Assembly: GCA_002320385.1 (NCBI GenBank)
Contig: DCKN01000011.1
Location: 1 to 5,691 of the forward strand
Length of the DNA stretch: 5,691 nucleotides
Reading direction: 5' to 3'
From: Proteobacteria bacterium UBA1673
GTDB taxonomy: Bacteria; Pseudomonadota; Gammaproteobacteria; Comchoanobacterales; Comchoanobacteraceae
The notes under the pieces were generated by a model that did not search any database, was not told the origin of the DNA, and worked only from the letters and a program-made list of their open reading frames with translations. Of this stretch, positions 4,976 to 5,691 are shown piece by piece. A program made the position numbers and the translations under genes. Position 1 is the first letter of the stretch. Each line of letters opens with the position of its first letter.

Positions 4976-5691
4976 GAAAACGAGTTATAGGGTGTATTCA
5001 AGCATGGGTTCATCAAAAAACAGCAGTCAAAATTATGAAAATAAGCTTCATGCTCGTGCTCAATCTCTCCTTGAGAAAGTTAATCTTGTGAGCCGGTCCG
5101 GCACGGTCGACGATCTAATCGCTTGCGAGCAAGCGTTTGACGAGTTGAGGAGCCGTTTCCAAAGCATTCATGGTTATAACTCATTGTTGTGGGGTGCCCT
5201 ACTCGATATGGGGCGTTTTTCACAAAGAATGATGGGGTACCAGTTTTATTCCCATCGTCAAATAGATGACTACAGGTTTGTTGAGCGTATCTTGCTCAAT
5301 CACAGCAGTAAAAAGACGCTAAGTAGGCACCGCCAAGCGGTGTTAACACAAGTGTCCCTCAATAGCGCTGGCAGAGAGATTCGTATTATCCAAAAGCGCT
5401 ACCGAAAAGTGGTACTCGAAAGACTGGAAAACGATTATTCATTTTTTAAAGCAATAAGAATCATCATAGCGCTATTATTTGGTGCTTTAATGACCCTATC
5501 TCTAGGAGTCGAAGTTTTCAACGCAGCGCTGCTGTACACGTTGATGGGTTGCATGCTCGCGCTGGGTCTCTATTGTTTAGATGGTGAACAATCAGAGTAC
5601 GAAGTTGGCTACTGGTCTTTTCAAATGATGACAGCACTTGGCAATATGGCGGGTTTTAAACTAGCAGTTATCATGACACATGCTGTTTTGC
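4974..5691 (+). CDS. Unrecognised membrane protein, 5' part (239 codons, runs off the window)
   Basis: The frame is open from ATG 4974 to the last base, giving 239 complete codons; the stop lies outside the window. I do not recognise the family. Residues 1-155 are polar and charged: a Ser/Asn-rich start (YSSMGSSKNSSQNY), a likely helical stretch 22-65, LLWGALLDMGRFSQRMMGYQFY (71-92), and a strongly basic region 113-150 (KKTLSRHRQ, IQKRYRKVVLER). Two membrane segments follow at about 161-180 (IRIIIALLFGALMTLSLGV) and 184-202 (NAALLYTLMGCMLALGLYC), then an acidic loop DGEQSEYE and a further moderately hydrophobic stretch from 214. The basic region just before the hairpin suggests that the N-terminal part is cytoplasmic. 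The Shine-Dalgarno is AAGGGGG at 4958-4964. ATG 5004 is an alternative start that would remove ten residues. It is divergent from the 592-residue gene across 92 bp, so the two may be co-regulated. Confidence 0.8.
   Translation, partial: MKTSYRVYSSMGSSKNSSQNYENKLHARAQSLLEKVNLVSRSGTVDDLIACEQAFDELRSRFQSIHGYNSLLWGALLDMGRFSQRMMGYQFYSHRQIDDYRFVERILLNHSSKKTLSRHRQAVLTQVSLNSAGREIRIIQKRYRKVVLERLENDYSFFKAIRIIIALLFGALMTLSLGVEVFNAALLYTLMGCMLALGLYCLDGEQSEYEVGYWSFQMMTALGNMAGFKLAVIMTHAVL

Overview
The window looks like a bacterial chromosome segment, most likely from a gammaproteobacterium or a close relative. The reasons are a chromosomal-type ParA/ParB pair, a 108-residue thioredoxin aligning end to end with E. 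coli TrxA, and a Rho aligning almost without gaps to E. coli Rho, in the trxA-rho order familiar from Gammaproteobacteria. By eye the GC content is moderate (mid-40s percent, not computed). I cannot name the genus.

Layout. Positions 1-1276 (+) hold the 3' part of parA (its start lies before the window) and a complete parB; the two overlap by 8 bp and probably form one operon. They would load ParB on parS sites near the origin and segregate the chromosome. A sigma70-like promoter with an extended -10 lies in the 73-bp gap after parB and serves trxA (1350-1676). Rho (1744-3066) follows after a 67-base C-rich, G-poor gap that could be a site of Rho autoregulation. All key Rho catalytic residues are present, but one residue of the bicyclomycin pocket is changed (Met for Leu).

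Positions 3103-4881 (-) hold a 592-residue protein I do not recognise. It has an N-terminal pair of membrane helices and a large, serine- and cysteine-rich soluble part. It converges on rho across a 36-bp gap with no visible intrinsic terminator. A 92-bp region (4882-4973) separates it from a divergent gene on + (4974 to the window end, incomplete). That product has a charged soluble N-terminal region of about 155 residues followed by a membrane hairpin, and I do not recognise it either. The minus gene has a near-consensus promoter but a very short leader without a Shine-Dalgarno sequence; the plus gene has a clear purine-rich ribosome site.

The first 3.1 kb are housekeeping genes in a somewhat unusual order, with parAB next to trxA-rho rather than the atp operon. 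The last 2.6 kb are two lineage-specific membrane-protein genes whose divergent arrangement suggests, but does not prove, a shared role. I see no RNA genes, mobile elements, CRISPR arrays or attachment sites.
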